Part shown: piece by piece, positions 1-11,790 of the stretch
How the letters are laid out: each line of letters begins with the position of its first letter
Numbering within the stretch: the first letter of the stretch is position 1
From: Bacteroidota bacterium
GTDB taxonomy: Bacteria; Bacteroidota; Bacteroidia; Bacteroidales; UBA10428
Direction of reading: 5' to 3'
DNA length: 64,000 nucleotides
NCBI GenBank assembly: GCA_003252385.1
Contig: QKEH01000114.1
Location: 1 to 64,000 of the forward strand
Translations under genes and position numbers: made by a program
Notes under the pieces: model-generated
The model's input: the letters and a program-made list of their open reading frames with translations, nothing else
Databases searched by the model: none
What the model was told of the DNA's origin: nothing

Positions 1-1
1 G

Positions 2-922
2 ACCCGTTCCCAATACTACATCCGCGAACAGCTGGAAAATGTAGGCAACATGATTGTAGATCACCAGGGCGATGGCGGATATAACGAATTCTATTTTGGC
101 ACAGCCTTCGAACTCTCCCCCTATGCATCGGTGGGTATGAATGCCGCATACCTGTTTGGCACCCTCAACCGCGACCGACTGGTCGACGATCCCGATGCCA
201 CCGTGGCCGGGACCTGGGTGAACGAAGAATTTACCGCCAGCGATTTTCATTACCGCGTAGGGGCTCAGTACTACCCAAAATTCACCTCAAAGAAGGACAT
301 CTCTCACCAAATAATACTAGGTGCCAGCTACGAAATTGGAAGCGATATTAACCTGAAATACTCCTCGATGACCAGCAGAAGGTTTCCTTCCCAATCGAGC
401 AAAGCTGCCGTAGACACCTTTAATGTCATTGAAGACTCCCTTACCTATCTCAATCTGCCTGCCAAACTAGCCTTAGGAGTGAGTTACATCTACGACGAGC
501 GCTTGTTACTCAGTCTGGAGTACAGTCGGCAGAACTTCTCAAAAGGTATTGGTTTTATATCTCTGACCGATTTGAGCGATTACAGCTCCGTGCGTTTTGG
601 AGCCGAGTTCACTCCGGTTCCGATGACTGCCAGAAAACGTGCTGATTACTGGCAACGGATCCGGTTCCGCGCCGGTGCTCATTATACCAATACGTATCTC
701 ACTTTGGCAGGAACCGATATAATTGATAAAGGAGTTAGTGTGGGTCTGGGTCTCCCCTGGCGCAATTCGCAAAAACTGTTTACGTACACGGCCTTTAACC
801 TAACCTACGAATACGGAGTACGGGGAACCACCCAGAACAATCTGGTTCAGGAAAACTATCACATGATCAGTGTGGGCATTACCCTCCACGACTTCTGGTT
901 TATGAAATCGAAATACGATTAA
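2..922 (+). CDS. Outer-membrane beta-barrel protein, 5' truncated by the window edge
   Basis: Frame is open from base 2; alternating beta-strand/aromatic pattern; ends TAA at 922. Confidence 0.7.
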   Translation, partial: TRSQYYIREQLENVGNMIVDHQGDGGYNEFYFGTAFELSPYASVGMNAAYLFGTLNRDRLVDDPDATVAGTWVNEEFTASDFHYRVGAQYYPKFTSKKDISHQIILGASYEIGSDINLKYSSMTSRRFPSQSSKAAVDTFNVIEDSLTYLNLPAKLALGVSYIYDERLLLSLEYSRQNFSKGIGFISLTDLSDYSSVRFGAEFTPVPMTARKRADYWQRIRFRAGAHYTNTYLTLAGTDIIDKGVSVGLGLPWRNSQKLFTYTAFNLTYEYGVRGTTQNNLVQENYHMISVGITLHDFWFMKSKYD

Positions 923-956
923 TTTCTGTATCTTGTTCCTTCGAAAAAGTACAACC

Positions 957-1529
957 ATGTTCCGCAGAGTATTTCTTGCCAGTTGTGTAGTTCTTGTTCT
1001 GGCGGGTGCTATTGCCTGTAAAAATGACATTGAATACATACAATCCTTATCGGCAGTAGAAGATTTACCCATACAAACCGGTAAGAATTTTGAGACCTTC
1101 TACAGCGATTCGGCCAAGCTGCAAGTGATTTTTATGGCTCCCAAGGTGGAACGCTACCTGAAGAAAGGAGACGAGGACGGTTACTATGAGTTTACCGAAG
1201 GTGTAGAGATTCGTTTTTTCGACAAGCACGAAAAACTGGAAGCCATACTCACCGCCAACTACGCAAAATACTGGGAAGAACAGGCACTGGGTATGGCCCG
1301 CGACAGCGTGGTGATGCGTAACATTATCACCGGCGAACAGCTGAATACCGAAGAATTATTTTGGGATCGCAATAAGAGCCTCATCTATTCGAAAGTGTTT
1401 ACCAAAATTACCAACAACGACGGTGTATATTACGGCGAAGGAGGTTTTGAAGCCGACCAGGATTTTAAGAACTATAAACTCATTGGTTCCAGCGGAACCG
1501 TAAAGGTGCAAGATGAAGAACTCCAATAA
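957..1529 (+). CDS. lptC: LPS export ABC transporter periplasmic protein LptC
   Basis: N-terminal signal/lipobox (VLAGAIACKND), LptC-like beta-jellyroll content; ORF track start 933 but MFRRVFL start at 957 more likely. Confidence 0.75.
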   Translation: MFRRVFLASCVVLVLAGAIACKNDIEYIQSLSAVEDLPIQTGKNFETFYSDSAKLQVIFMAPKVERYLKKGDEDGYYEFTEGVEIRFFDKHEKLEAILTANYAKYWEEQALGMARDSVVMRNIITGEQLNTEELFWDRNKSLIYSKVFTKITNNDGVYYGEGGFEADQDFKNYKLIGSSGTVKVQDEELQ

Positions 1530-1710
1530 CCTAAACCATGTACTGGAAGTTTTCTGGCTTATTATTGCCGTCTTCACATTGTTGCTAGGGCTGTTCCTGT
1601 TGGTTCGCGATGGTTTCAGGGAATCGTATATGTTTTTCATCATGAGCGGGTTGTCGTTTCTTCTTTTTTACGCCCGTCGCAGTTTACGTCGCAAAAACGA
1701 TAAAGACTAA
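1513..1710 (+). CDS. Small two-TM membrane protein
   Basis: 65 aa, two hydrophobic segments, overlaps lptC end and lies 2 nt before the next CDS. Confidence 0.6.
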   Translation: MKNSNNLNHVLEVFWLIIAVFTLLLGLFLLVRDGFRESYMFFIMSGLSFLLFYARRSLRRKNDKD

Positions 1711-1712
1711 TT

Positions 1713-2975
1713 ATGACAAACGCGGTCGTTATCCTGCTCACGCTCCTGTTAAGCGCATTCTTCTCCGGAATGGAGATTGCCTTCATCTCATCGAACCGCT
1801 TACGAATTGAACTCGATAAAAAACAGGGCGTTTTTGCAGCCCGCATTATCACCATTTTCACCAATAACCCCGGGAAATTCTTAACCACCATGCTGGTTGG
1901 CAATAACATTGCCCTAGTTATCTATGGTCTTGTAATGGCTCGCGTATTGCAACCCATTCTGGAATCCCTTTCGCAAAATGAACTGGTAGTAATGTTTTCG
2001 CAAACCTTACTGTCCACGCTTCTTATTTTGGCTACTGCCGAATTTCTGCCCAAGGTGGTTTTCCGATCCATTGCCAATACCACCCTGCGTCTCTTTAGCT
2101 TACCCGGGCTTCTGTTCTATGGGGCATTTTATCCGCTCACCTCACTTATAGTTTGGTTGTCCGAAATGATTATATCGAGCTTCAACCGAGGTGCCGATGA
2201 GCCCAATACCAAACCGGTTTTTAACAAAATTGACCTGCTGCACCTCATCGATCATGCCCAGGATGGCGACCTGGATGATACTACCACCGAAAGCAACGAT
2301 CTGAAACTGTTTCAGAATGCACTCGACTTTTCGTCGGTCAAAGTGCGCGATTGCATGGTTCCCCGAACTGAGATAGTGGCCATGGAACGCCATGAACCCA
2401 TCGAAGAACTGCATAAAAAGTTTATAGCAACCGGCTTTTCTAAAATCCTCATCTATCACGAGCACATCGATAATATTGTGGGATACATTACCTCCAAAAA
2501 TCTGTTTAAAAATATACGTTCCATCGACGATCATCTGATTGCCATATCCTTTGTTCCCGAGGCCATGTCGGCCAAGCGAATGCTGGAAAAATTTATCCAG
2601 GAGAAAAAGAGCATTGCGGTGGTGGTGGACGAATTTGGTGGCGTAAGCGGCATGCTCACCATCGAAGATATTATCGAAGAAATTTTTGGTGAAATAGAAG
2701 ATGAACACGACACGGTAGAACTCATTGAAAAAGCCATTAACGAACAGGAATACATCTTTTCCGGGCGCCTTGAAATTGATTACATCAATGAAAAATACCG
2801 TTTAAACCTTCCCGAATCGGAAGATTACGAAACCCTGGCCGGCTTCATATTTCACGGACACGAGAGCATTCCCAAACTGAACGAACTTATCCGCCTGGGT
2901 ACCTTCCATTTTAAAATCCTTAAGGTTTCAAAAACCAAAATTGAACTGGTACACCTCAGAATCGATACGCAGTAA
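1713..2975 (+). CDS. CNNM/CBS-domain HlyC/CorC-family transporter (hemolysin family)
   Basis: N-terminal DUF21 membrane domain, CBS pair (VRDCMVPRTEIVAM, GGVSGMLTIEDIIEEIFGEIEDEHD), CorC C-terminal domain. Confidence 0.92.
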   Translation: MTNAVVILLTLLLSAFFSGMEIAFISSNRLRIELDKKQGVFAARIITIFTNNPGKFLTTMLVGNNIALVIYGLVMARVLQPILESLSQNELVVMFSQTLLSTLLILATAEFLPKVVFRSIANTTLRLFSLPGLLFYGAFYPLTSLIVWLSEMIISSFNRGADEPNTKPVFNKIDLLHLIDHAQDGDLDDTTTESNDLKLFQNALDFSSVKVRDCMVPRTEIVAMERHEPIEELHKKFIATGFSKILIYHEHIDNIVGYITSKNLFKNIRSIDDHLIAISFVPEAMSAKRMLEKFIQEKKSIAVVVDEFGGVSGMLTIEDIIEEIFGEIEDEHDTVELIEKAINEQEYIFSGRLEIDYINEKYRLNLPESEDYETLAGFIFHGHESIPKLNELIRLGTFHFKILKVSKTKIELVHLRIDTQ

Positions 2976-3140
2976 CAATACAAGTCCTTCACCGGAATAG
3001 TGGCCCTCTTTTTAACTTCCATTCCGATACGCTATCGACCGCTAAATCCTGAAAAATCTAAAAAAACAGCTTAATCTGCCGAGTAATACTTTTAATTGTT
3101 ATATTCGTGCCTGATTTTTCAAACCTAAATTTCTTAGTCA

Positions 3141-5243
3141 ATGGCTATTATACAAAGAATTAGAACTCGTGCAGGAATACTATTAGCGGTAATTATCGGA
3201 TTGGCTTTGCTGGCGTTCATTCTGGGAGACCTGTTTACCTCGGGAGGATCGTTACGGAACCGGGCAAAAATGAACGTTGCCAAAATTAATGGTAGCAAAG
3301 TAGGCTATCGCGAGTATCAGGAAAACCTGGCTCAGCTGGAAAACGTTATGAAAACCCAGTACCAGAGCAACCAGCTTAACGAAGGTATGATGGAAACCAT
3401 CCGCAACCAGGCCTGGCAGGAATTGCTCCAGAAGTATCTGTTATCCAAAGAATACTCCAAAATTGGACTGGCCGTGTCTAACGCCGAATTCTCCGACCTG
3501 ATCCAGGGCAATAATCCACACCCCCTGATTTCGCAAATGTTTATGGATCCCGAAACTGGTGGACTGAACCGTTTGCAGTTGCGTGAGTTCCTGAGCCATC
3601 TCGATGAAATTACCGGTGCCCCCAAAGTCATGTGGGTATTCTATGAAGGTATTATCAGCCAGGAACGGTTGCTAACCAAATACAACAACCTGATAAGTAA
3701 AGGTTTGTATGCCAATAAACTGCAAGTGGAGCAGCAACAAGCATCCACAGCTACTTCGGTCGATTTCTCCTTCGTTAAAAAATCGTTCAACGAAATTTCG
3801 GACAGCTCTCTCCAGGTTACCGAATCGGATATCAAGAAATACTATAAAGATCACCTCAGCCGTTTTCAGCAGAAGAAAACCCGCGACCTGATGTACGTAG
3901 CCTTTAACATTGCTCCTTCGCACGAAGATGTTCTGGCTGCCGAAAACTGGATTAATGAAGCCAAGGATGAATTTACCAAGGTAGAAGATGTAGAACAATA
4001 CATCAACTTCAACTCACCCCCCTACAACCCCACCAACTATAAAAAAGGAGAACTCTCCGAAGCTTTGGATGAATTTATGTTTTCCAACGAAGTAGGTGCG
4101 GTATATGGCCCCTATTTAGAAGATAATGCCTACAAGCTGGCCAAACTGGCTAAAATACAACAACTCCCCGACTCGGTTCGCGCCAGCCACATCCTGTTGC
4201 CTGCCAACCAAAATAACGCACAACAAATGCGTGCCATGGCCGACAGCCTTAAAAAAGCTGCCGATAGTGGAATGAGCTGGGAGCGGTTGGTCAACGAAAA
4301 TTCTAAAGACCTGACCACTGCTGTTGCCGGCGGCGACCTGGGCTGGATTAAAGAAGGATTCAAGAGCCCGTATTTCAGCGACAGCTGTTTCTATGCCAGC
4401 CTGGGCGATGTAAAAGTAACTTTTAGCGAAGAAGGTTTCCATGTTGTTAAAATCACCGACCGGGCGAAACCCGTTAAAAAAGTACAGGTGGGCATTTTAT
4501 CGCGCGAAATCACTCCCGGGCCGGAAACCGATCAGTACTTTTACGGCCAGGCGGTAGAATTTGCCAATAAAGCAACCAACCCCGAGAACTTCAAAAAAGC
4601 AGCTCAGGAAAAAAACCTTCAGGTAGTACCTGTAACCGGATTACGCCCCACCGAACGCGGAGTTAACGGACTGGATAATTCCCGCGACCTGATTCATTGG
4701 GCATTTATGCAGGACGAAGCAGGTGTACTGCATAGCGAGATCAATAATTACAACGATAAATACGTAGTGGTTATGCTATCTAAAGTGAGCGAAGCCGGTA
4801 CTGCACCGTTGGCCGATGTGACATCGGAAATCAAACAGGAACTTATCAAGGAGAAAAAAGCCGAGTTACTGGCTCAGAAAATGAAAGATGCGAGCAAAGG
4901 AGCATCTTCCATTCAAGCCATAGCCAGCGCTTTGGGCACCGAAGTTTTAAATGCCGGTAATGTTAACTTTGCCTCGTACATGGTGCAGCGGGCAGGAAGC
5001 GAGCCGGCACTTATTGCCGCCGCAGTGAGCAGCAAGCAACAGACCCTTTCGGAACCCATTATTGGCGAAAACGGGGTGTACGTGCTCACCGTTGATGCTA
5101 TAAACGCGCGCGAAGCCTCATCCGACAGCCCATCCAGCAAAGCTTATCTGGAACGTGTGTATGCTTCGCGGGCCAACCGGAAAAGCATGCCTATACTGGA
5201 AGATTTAGGGAAAATTGAAGATTTCCGCTACCGGTTCTTCTAA
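3141..5243 (+). CDS. SurA N-terminal/PpiC-type peptidylprolyl isomerase (PpiD-like)
   Basis: N-terminal TM anchor, rotamase segment RASHILLPA...GGDLGWIKEG...GFHVVKITDR. Confidence 0.9.
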   Translation: MAIIQRIRTRAGILLAVIIGLALLAFILGDLFTSGGSLRNRAKMNVAKINGSKVGYREYQENLAQLENVMKTQYQSNQLNEGMMETIRNQAWQELLQKYLLSKEYSKIGLAVSNAEFSDLIQGNNPHPLISQMFMDPETGGLNRLQLREFLSHLDEITGAPKVMWVFYEGIISQERLLTKYNNLISKGLYANKLQVEQQQASTATSVDFSFVKKSFNEISDSSLQVTESDIKKYYKDHLSRFQQKKTRDLMYVAFNIAPSHEDVLAAENWINEAKDEFTKVEDVEQYINFNSPPYNPTNYKKGELSEALDEFMFSNEVGAVYGPYLEDNAYKLAKLAKIQQLPDSVRASHILLPANQNNAQQMRAMADSLKKAADSGMSWERLVNENSKDLTTAVAGGDLGWIKEGFKSPYFSDSCFYASLGDVKVTFSEEGFHVVKITDRAKPVKKVQVGILSREITPGPETDQYFYGQAVEFANKATNPENFKKAAQEKNLQVVPVTGLRPTERGVNGLDNSRDLIHWAFMQDEAGVLHSEINNYNDKYVVVMLSKVSEAGTAPLADVTSEIKQELIKEKKAELLAQKMKDASKGASSIQAIASALGTEVLNAGNVNFASYMVQRAGSEPALIAAAVSSKQQTLSEPIIGENGVYVLTVDAINAREASSDSPSSKAYLERVYASRANRKSMPILEDLGKIEDFRYRFF

Positions 5244-5262
5244 ACCCACAAACGATATAATG

Positions 5263-5297
5263 AAAAAGGCAGTCTGCATACCAGACTGCCTTTTTTT
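5263..5297 (+). terminator. Rho-independent terminator after the PpiD-like gene
   Basis: AAAAAGGCAGTCTG-CATAC-CAGACTGCCTTTTTTT. Confidence 0.9.
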
Positions 5298-5493
5298 ATG
5301 CTCTTCACTGAAGGTCGCCCTTTGACCACCCAACAGATTGCCATTCACTGTAAAATCAACCCACCGATGCTCGGCTCCCAGATAAAGCAGAGTTTGGATT
5401 CGGCAGGTGTGTGCCCCCGAACTGCAGAACCTGAAGCAACCCAAAAGAGTGAACTACCCCAATAGGATACCTGCTGTTCAGTAGGTCATTGCG

Positions 5494-5946
5494 TTACTCG
5501 CTCAGCAGTTCCTTAACGAAGGTAGCTACTACTTTGCCATCGGCCTTACCGGCCAGTTCTTTGGACGCAACGGCCATAACTTTTCCCATATCGCGCATAC
5601 CAGCAGCACCCACCTGGCTAATCACCCCTTGCAGATACTCCCTTATGGCTTCCTCACTCATCTGAACCGGAAGGAATTGCGTTAATACCTGGGCTTCTTC
5701 CAGTTCCTTATCGCACAAGTCCATACGTCCCTGCTGCTTATAAATAACGGCCGATTCCTGCCGCTGTTTTACCAGTTTCTGGATGATTCCAATTTCCTCT
5801 ACATCGTCCAGTACATCACTAGCACCCTCCCGGGTTAATGCGAGTAAAAAAGCAGCCTTGGCAGCACGTAATGCTTCCAGGGTAACTTTATCCTTTGCCT
5901 TCATAGCAACTTTTATTGCTTCTGCAATCTGATCACTTCGTTTCAT
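5494..5946 (-). CDS. GatB/YqeY domain-containing protein
   Basis: 150 aa; MKRSDQIAEAIKVAMKAKDKVTLEALRAAKAAF...GMRDMGKVMAVASKELAGKADGKVVATFVKELL. Confidence 0.93.
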   Translation of the reverse strand: MKRSDQIAEAIKVAMKAKDKVTLEALRAAKAAFLLALTREGASDVLDDVEEIGIIQKLVKQRQESAVIYKQQGRMDLCDKELEEAQVLTQFLPVQMSEEAIREYLQGVISQVGAAGMRDMGKVMAVASKELAGKADGKVVATFVKELLSE

Positions 5947-6036
5947 GGGTAGTGTATTATAATTAAGCGGCCGGATGATATCGGGTGGTATAAGTTATTC
6001 AACATCCCGCGAATGGCGGCCATATCTATTTGAATA

Positions 6037-6044
6037 CAAAGCTA
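6037..6044 (-). promoter_or_regulatory. Bacteroidota -7 element (TAGCTTTG) upstream of the GatB/YqeY gene
   Basis: Minus strand TAGCTTTG matches TAnnTTTG, about 90 nt before the start codon. Confidence 0.5.
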
Positions 6045-6156
6045 AACGATTATTCAAGAATGTTTTCAGATCGTCCGTTTTTTAGCGCTCCACTAAATCC
6101 AGGAACTACTCATACAACCAAAACAGATACGACCCATGGCACCTCACTTTAACTTG

Positions 6157-6447
6157 TCAGGCTACGACCATTTCACAGGCTATATCCCGAACCGAGTGTA
6201 AGCGAATGTGAAATGCCTGGTAAAGTGAGCGGGTTAGAATGCTATCGCCATGAGCCATACCGATGCGTAAACCCAACATCGACTTCTGCATGGAATCAGT
6301 AGCCGAATGGAATTGTTTTTCCAGTAACTCCAGGGGAATGTATTCTATCGGGTAACCACATAACCCCACCTCCTGAAACTCCCGGATAGCATCAAGTTGC
6401 GATATGGGTTGCGGACCGCCCAACTCCAGAGTAGCTTTGGATGCCAA
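6157..6447 (-). pseudogene. C-terminal remnant of an NmrA-like/NAD(P)-binding SDR-type oxidoreductase
   Basis: ASKATLELGGPQPISQLDAIREFQEV... resembles C-terminal parts of NmrA-like proteins; no N-terminal Rossmann domain and only a TTG start. Confidence 0.55.
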
Positions 6448-6637
6448 CGGTTTGACATTACTTTTCCTCCTGAGGCTACATGACGTACCCCACCGGCAAT
6501 AGGCACTTCATGACAGGGCGGAAGGAATCTGGAAGATTTTCGGCGCAGCAGTTATCGCCTGGATCATGTGAGGTTATGTGCATAATGACCCATTTCACCC
6601 GATCCTGTAGGAGTTAAACAACCTGCCGAAGCCATCC

Positions 6638-8263
<1,626 letters not shown>

Positions 8264-8360
8264 TTAAAAATATGCGGTAATAAACATTTACCCAACAACC
8301 GATAAGTAAAATGATTTGTGCATGCAATATTCTTTTGATCGCTTGTGTGGTTTGGGGCTG

Positions 8361-8368
8361 CAAAAGTA
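8361..8368 (-). promoter_or_regulatory. Bacteroidota -7 element (TACTTTTG) upstream of the ABC-F gene
   Basis: Minus strand TATACTTTTGCAG matches TAnnTTTG; implies a 5' leader of about 100 nt. Confidence 0.5.
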
Positions 8369-8705
8369 TAAAATATTGGCTTTGGTTGCGTTAAACCGTA
8401 GAAGATTTCTGCATTTCAGATGAAAGCAAAATCCCAACGATCCGGCGAATTCTGCAACCCGATCCGTTGGTTATTTATTAAGCCTTGGCGAACCGTTCCG
8501 CCAGGAATTTGACCGGAGATGCCCTGAAACTCCCCATTATCTCTGTAATAGCATACGCAAGCGCTAAGCTGTAAACGTATACAACCGGACAGTTTATAAA
8601 AGTTTAACTGGCATGCAGGGAGTTCTTTCATCAAAGTTACCCGGTGTTTAGTATGCCAAACTACGAACTTTCTGGAAAAACAGATCATGTTTATTATTAT
8701 GGTTG

Positions 8706-8713
8706 TACCTTTG
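8706..8713 (+). promoter_or_regulatory. Bacteroidota -7 element (TACCTTTG) upstream of the vWA lipoprotein
   Basis: TACCTTTG matches TAnnTTTG, about 80 nt before ATG 8795. Confidence 0.5.
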
Positions 8714-8794
8714 CAAGGCGCATCGATTCCAGATCCGGAGTCCATTAATGTATCCCGAAATACCCAATACATAATAACCATAAAAAACATTGCT

Positions 8795-9988
8795 ATGAAA
8801 AAATTTCTATTTGCTCTTATATCCTTATCGTTACTGCTCACGGCATGCGAGAAAAAAAGTTCCCGCGACCGGGACAATGACGATGATGATGACAACACCC
8901 CAACAAACACCATCCCGTCCGATGCCGCAGCAACCCCTCCACCTACTATCGACCACAATAACCTGAACATTCCCAACGCCATCTTTTATGTATCGAATGC
9001 CAGCAGTAACATTGTAAGCATTAATATGTCGGGTATTCTGGATCCCAATACCAGTGATTTTATCGATCTGAGCGGCACTGCCACCCAGGCTCAAACCATT
9101 TGGTTGCAGGTGGATGGCATCGATAAAGGTATTCTGGTTCGCAGTGCTTCTACCAAAGCTGCCGACAAATCATCCACTCCCCTACAGGCCGATGTGATAT
9201 TCCTGGTGGACAACTCCGGCAGTATGGGTGAAGAGGCGGATACCATTGCTTCCCAAATTATTGCATTCGCTTCCTACCTCAATGTAACCCTAAACCTACA
9301 AGTGGGTTGTGTGGGTTATAACGACTACGGAAACATTTCGGGAGCCAAAGGTATGGGCACCTCTGAGGACTTACGTTACTATCTTAACGATCGGGTAACC
9401 TACGGAGGCACTTCGCGCACCAAAGGTTTCGAGCAAACCATCGAAGGCGATTCGTTAGAATCCGCAGCGTATTCTTATGCCAGCCCCTTATCTGGCGAAA
9501 ACGGTATGGCGGCACTCCGTTTTGCCGATGAACATTTCATCTTCCGCCCAACCGCCAACCGTATCTATATTAATTTTACCGACGAACCGAACCAAACCGA
9601 CTATGTAGGATCGCCCTGGAGCGTGGAATCACTTAACCCGGACTCCACCTCCTTCCTGGACTGGAACGTAAACCAGGGAACCGTACATAGCGTATTTAGC
9701 GAAGATACTACTGATTGGTATTATTATAACCTGGACGACGAAAAACCCTGGCTCATGGCCGAATACACCGGTGGTACCAGCCTTTTCATTCTGAGCGATG
9801 CCACCGATTTGGATCTGACCTCACTCCCGGTTACCGGAGCCCTGGCACAGTCGTCGGAAATTCTGTTTGTGAACAATTCTACCGTAGCTAACGGACAGCA
9901 CTCTGTGACCATTCATGTCGAATCGGCCAATGGAGCCTCCGATGGGCGCAGAACCTACAATAACGTAACGTTTGGATCGGGGAATTAA
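8795..9988 (+). CDS. von Willebrand factor A domain lipoprotein, probably surface exposed
   Basis: Lipobox LSLLLTAC, MIDAS motif DNSGSMGEE, Asp-rich tract RDRDNDDDDDN after the lipid Cys; ORF track start 8687 extends upstream of the signal peptide. Confidence 0.85.
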   Translation: MKKFLFALISLSLLLTACEKKSSRDRDNDDDDDNTPTNTIPSDAAATPPPTIDHNNLNIPNAIFYVSNASSNIVSINMSGILDPNTSDFIDLSGTATQAQTIWLQVDGIDKGILVRSASTKAADKSSTPLQADVIFLVDNSGSMGEEADTIASQIIAFASYLNVTLNLQVGCVGYNDYGNISGAKGMGTSEDLRYYLNDRVTYGGTSRTKGFEQTIEGDSLESAAYSYASPLSGENGMAALRFADEHFIFRPTANRIYINFTDEPNQTDYVGSPWSVESLNPDSTSFLDWNVNQGTVHSVFSEDTTDWYYYNLDDEKPWLMAEYTGGTSLFILSDATDLDLTSLPVTGALAQSSEILFVNNSTVANGQHSVTIHVESANGASDGRRTYNNVTFGSGN

Positions 9989-10008
9989 AAAATTCAAATT
10001 CACCGTGG

Positions 10009-10039
10009 AAAGGCTTCTTTCGGGGAGCCTTTTCTTTTT
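10009..10039 (+). terminator. Rho-independent terminator after the vWA lipoprotein
   Basis: AAAGGCT-TCTTTCGGGG-AGCCTTTTCTTTTT. Confidence 0.75.
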
Positions 10040-10150
10040 ACCTGTTTATGAACGAAACCACCAACATCGCTCCCCCATAATAGACTGTGGGCATTCAGCC
10101 CTTTTGATCACCTTTAAACCTCCAGTCAGGATTAACGGGTTACCAAAGTA

Positions 10151-11650
10151 TCAATCCACATTCTCGTGCAGCCAGCGGTTGTTTTCGCTAAGCCTTACTC
10201 CGGAGCCTTTTTCGATATCGTCGGATAAGGAGAAGCGGGAAATTTTACGCTCGTGGGAAGGTTCGTTTTTATCCAGATCGATATTGCGCCTCAGGTAGGC
10301 GGGTTGGTTTTCCATTTCGTCGATATTGTGCTGTACCTGTTGGCTGTTGAGGCTCATTTCGCGGATCTTTTCGTAGCGCTTAAGGTTTTTCACGCGGTTG
10401 GCTGCCTTTTTAGCCTCGGCACTTTGTTCCAGCTTGCGAACCTCAAATTGCTCCTGACTAATAGTACGGCTTTCCATTACGGGGCTCATGTCAAACTCTA
10501 TTTCGCGCTGTGCAACCACATTGTGGTCGGGCACCGGTCGTTTGCGGGTCTTGGCTACCTCCTTCACCTCAAAGGAATCGGCCGGTTCTACGCCGGGTTC
10601 CACTTTGGGCAGCAGCAATTGGGGCGCATCCAACGACACCTTATCCATTTGCCGTTTGCGTATGTATAACTCCGGTATGCTGTTGGTACCAAAACCGGTA
10701 GCAATAACCGTTACACTGATGGCATCGCCCAACGAAGGATCGATACCGTTACCCCAAATCAGGTCGGCATCCTCACCGGCACAATCCTGAATGTAATCGG
10801 TAACTTGGCCGATTTCGTCCATGGTAATTTCTTCGCTGCCCGAAGTAATGTTGATGAGAATATTCCGGGCTCCCTGAATGTTGTTGTCGTTGAGCAGGGG
10901 CGAATTTAACGCATCGGTAACGGCCAGCATAGCCCGGTCGGAGCCGATAGCTGAGCCCGATCCCATAATAGCTACACCGGAATTGCTCATTACGGTTTCC
11001 ACATCGGCAAAGTCAACATTTATATAGCCGTGTACGGTAATAATCTCCGCTATTCCCTTTGCTGCAATGGCAAGTACATCATCGGCTTTCGAAAAGGCTT
11101 CCGACAGCTTCAGATCGCCGTACATTTCGCGAATTTTTTCGTTATTGACCACCAACAGCGAATCGACATATTTTTCGATTTCGGCAATCCCTTCCAATGC
11201 CTGGTTAACCCGGCGCTGGCCTTCGTTCCGGAAGGGTATGGTTACTATAGCCACAGTCAAAATTCCCAGTTCCTTGGCTGCCTTGGCAATTACCGGAGCA
11301 GCTCCTGTTCCGGTACCCCCTCCCATACCAGCTGTAATAAAAACCATCTTGGTATTGGCCGCCAGTATTTCGATCACTTCGTCGAGATTTTCGATAGCCG
11401 CTTCGCGGCCAATGGCAGGCTTGTTTCCGGCGCCTCTACCCTCCGTTAACGAAGAACCCAGCTGCAGCTTAACCTGTACAGGACTGCTCTCCAGAGCCTG
11501 AGCATCGGTGTTGCATACCACAAAATCGACATCCTTAATACCGTTACGGTACATGTGGTTAACCGCATTGCTACCTCCTCCGCCTACGCCGATTACTTTA
11601 ATCATTGAAGAACGGTTAACGGGTAATTCGAAATTCATCAGGTCTTCCAT
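10151..11650 (-). CDS. ftsZ: Cell division protein FtsZ
   Basis: GVGGGGSNAVNHM, tubulin signature GGGTGTGAAP; long linker and C-terminal tail. Confidence 0.98.
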   Translation of the reverse strand: MEDLMNFELPVNRSSMIKVIGVGGGGSNAVNHMYRNGIKDVDFVVCNTDAQALESSPVQVKLQLGSSLTEGRGAGNKPAIGREAAIENLDEVIEILAANTKMVFITAGMGGGTGTGAAPVIAKAAKELGILTVAIVTIPFRNEGQRRVNQALEGIAEIEKYVDSLLVVNNEKIREMYGDLKLSEAFSKADDVLAIAAKGIAEIITVHGYINVDFADVETVMSNSGVAIMGSGSAIGSDRAMLAVTDALNSPLLNDNNIQGARNILINITSGSEEITMDEIGQVTDYIQDCAGEDADLIWGNGIDPSLGDAISVTVIATGFGTNSIPELYIRKRQMDKVSLDAPQLLLPKVEPGVEPADSFEVKEVAKTRKRPVPDHNVVAQREIEFDMSPVMESRTISQEQFEVRKLEQSAEAKKAANRVKNLKRYEKIREMSLNSQQVQHNIDEMENQPAYLRRNIDLDKNEPSHERKISRFSLSDDIEKGSGVRLSENNRWLHENVD

Positions 11651-11790
11651 TGGTATTCGTTTATTGGGTTTTAAGGCAACTGGTTCTACTCACTTATTCT
11701 ATCAGGTTTTGGTATTCCATCTCACCGGCTTTCCGATGACAATTCTTTTTGGTACAACTGCAAGGCAGCGAATGGGTTCTCCTTGGAGGA

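Noticed and set aside
5205-5444. 79-aa minus-strand ORF downstream of the PpiD-like gene
   Set aside because: Runs through a strong terminator hairpin and into the end of the opposite-strand CDS; part (RIQTLLYLGAEHRWVDFTVNGN) looks protein-like, but too little to call.
8416-8982. 188-aa minus-strand ORF overlapping the vWA lipoprotein start
   Set aside because: Overlaps the promoter and signal peptide of the vWA gene and has low-complexity content from the opposite-strand Asp codons.
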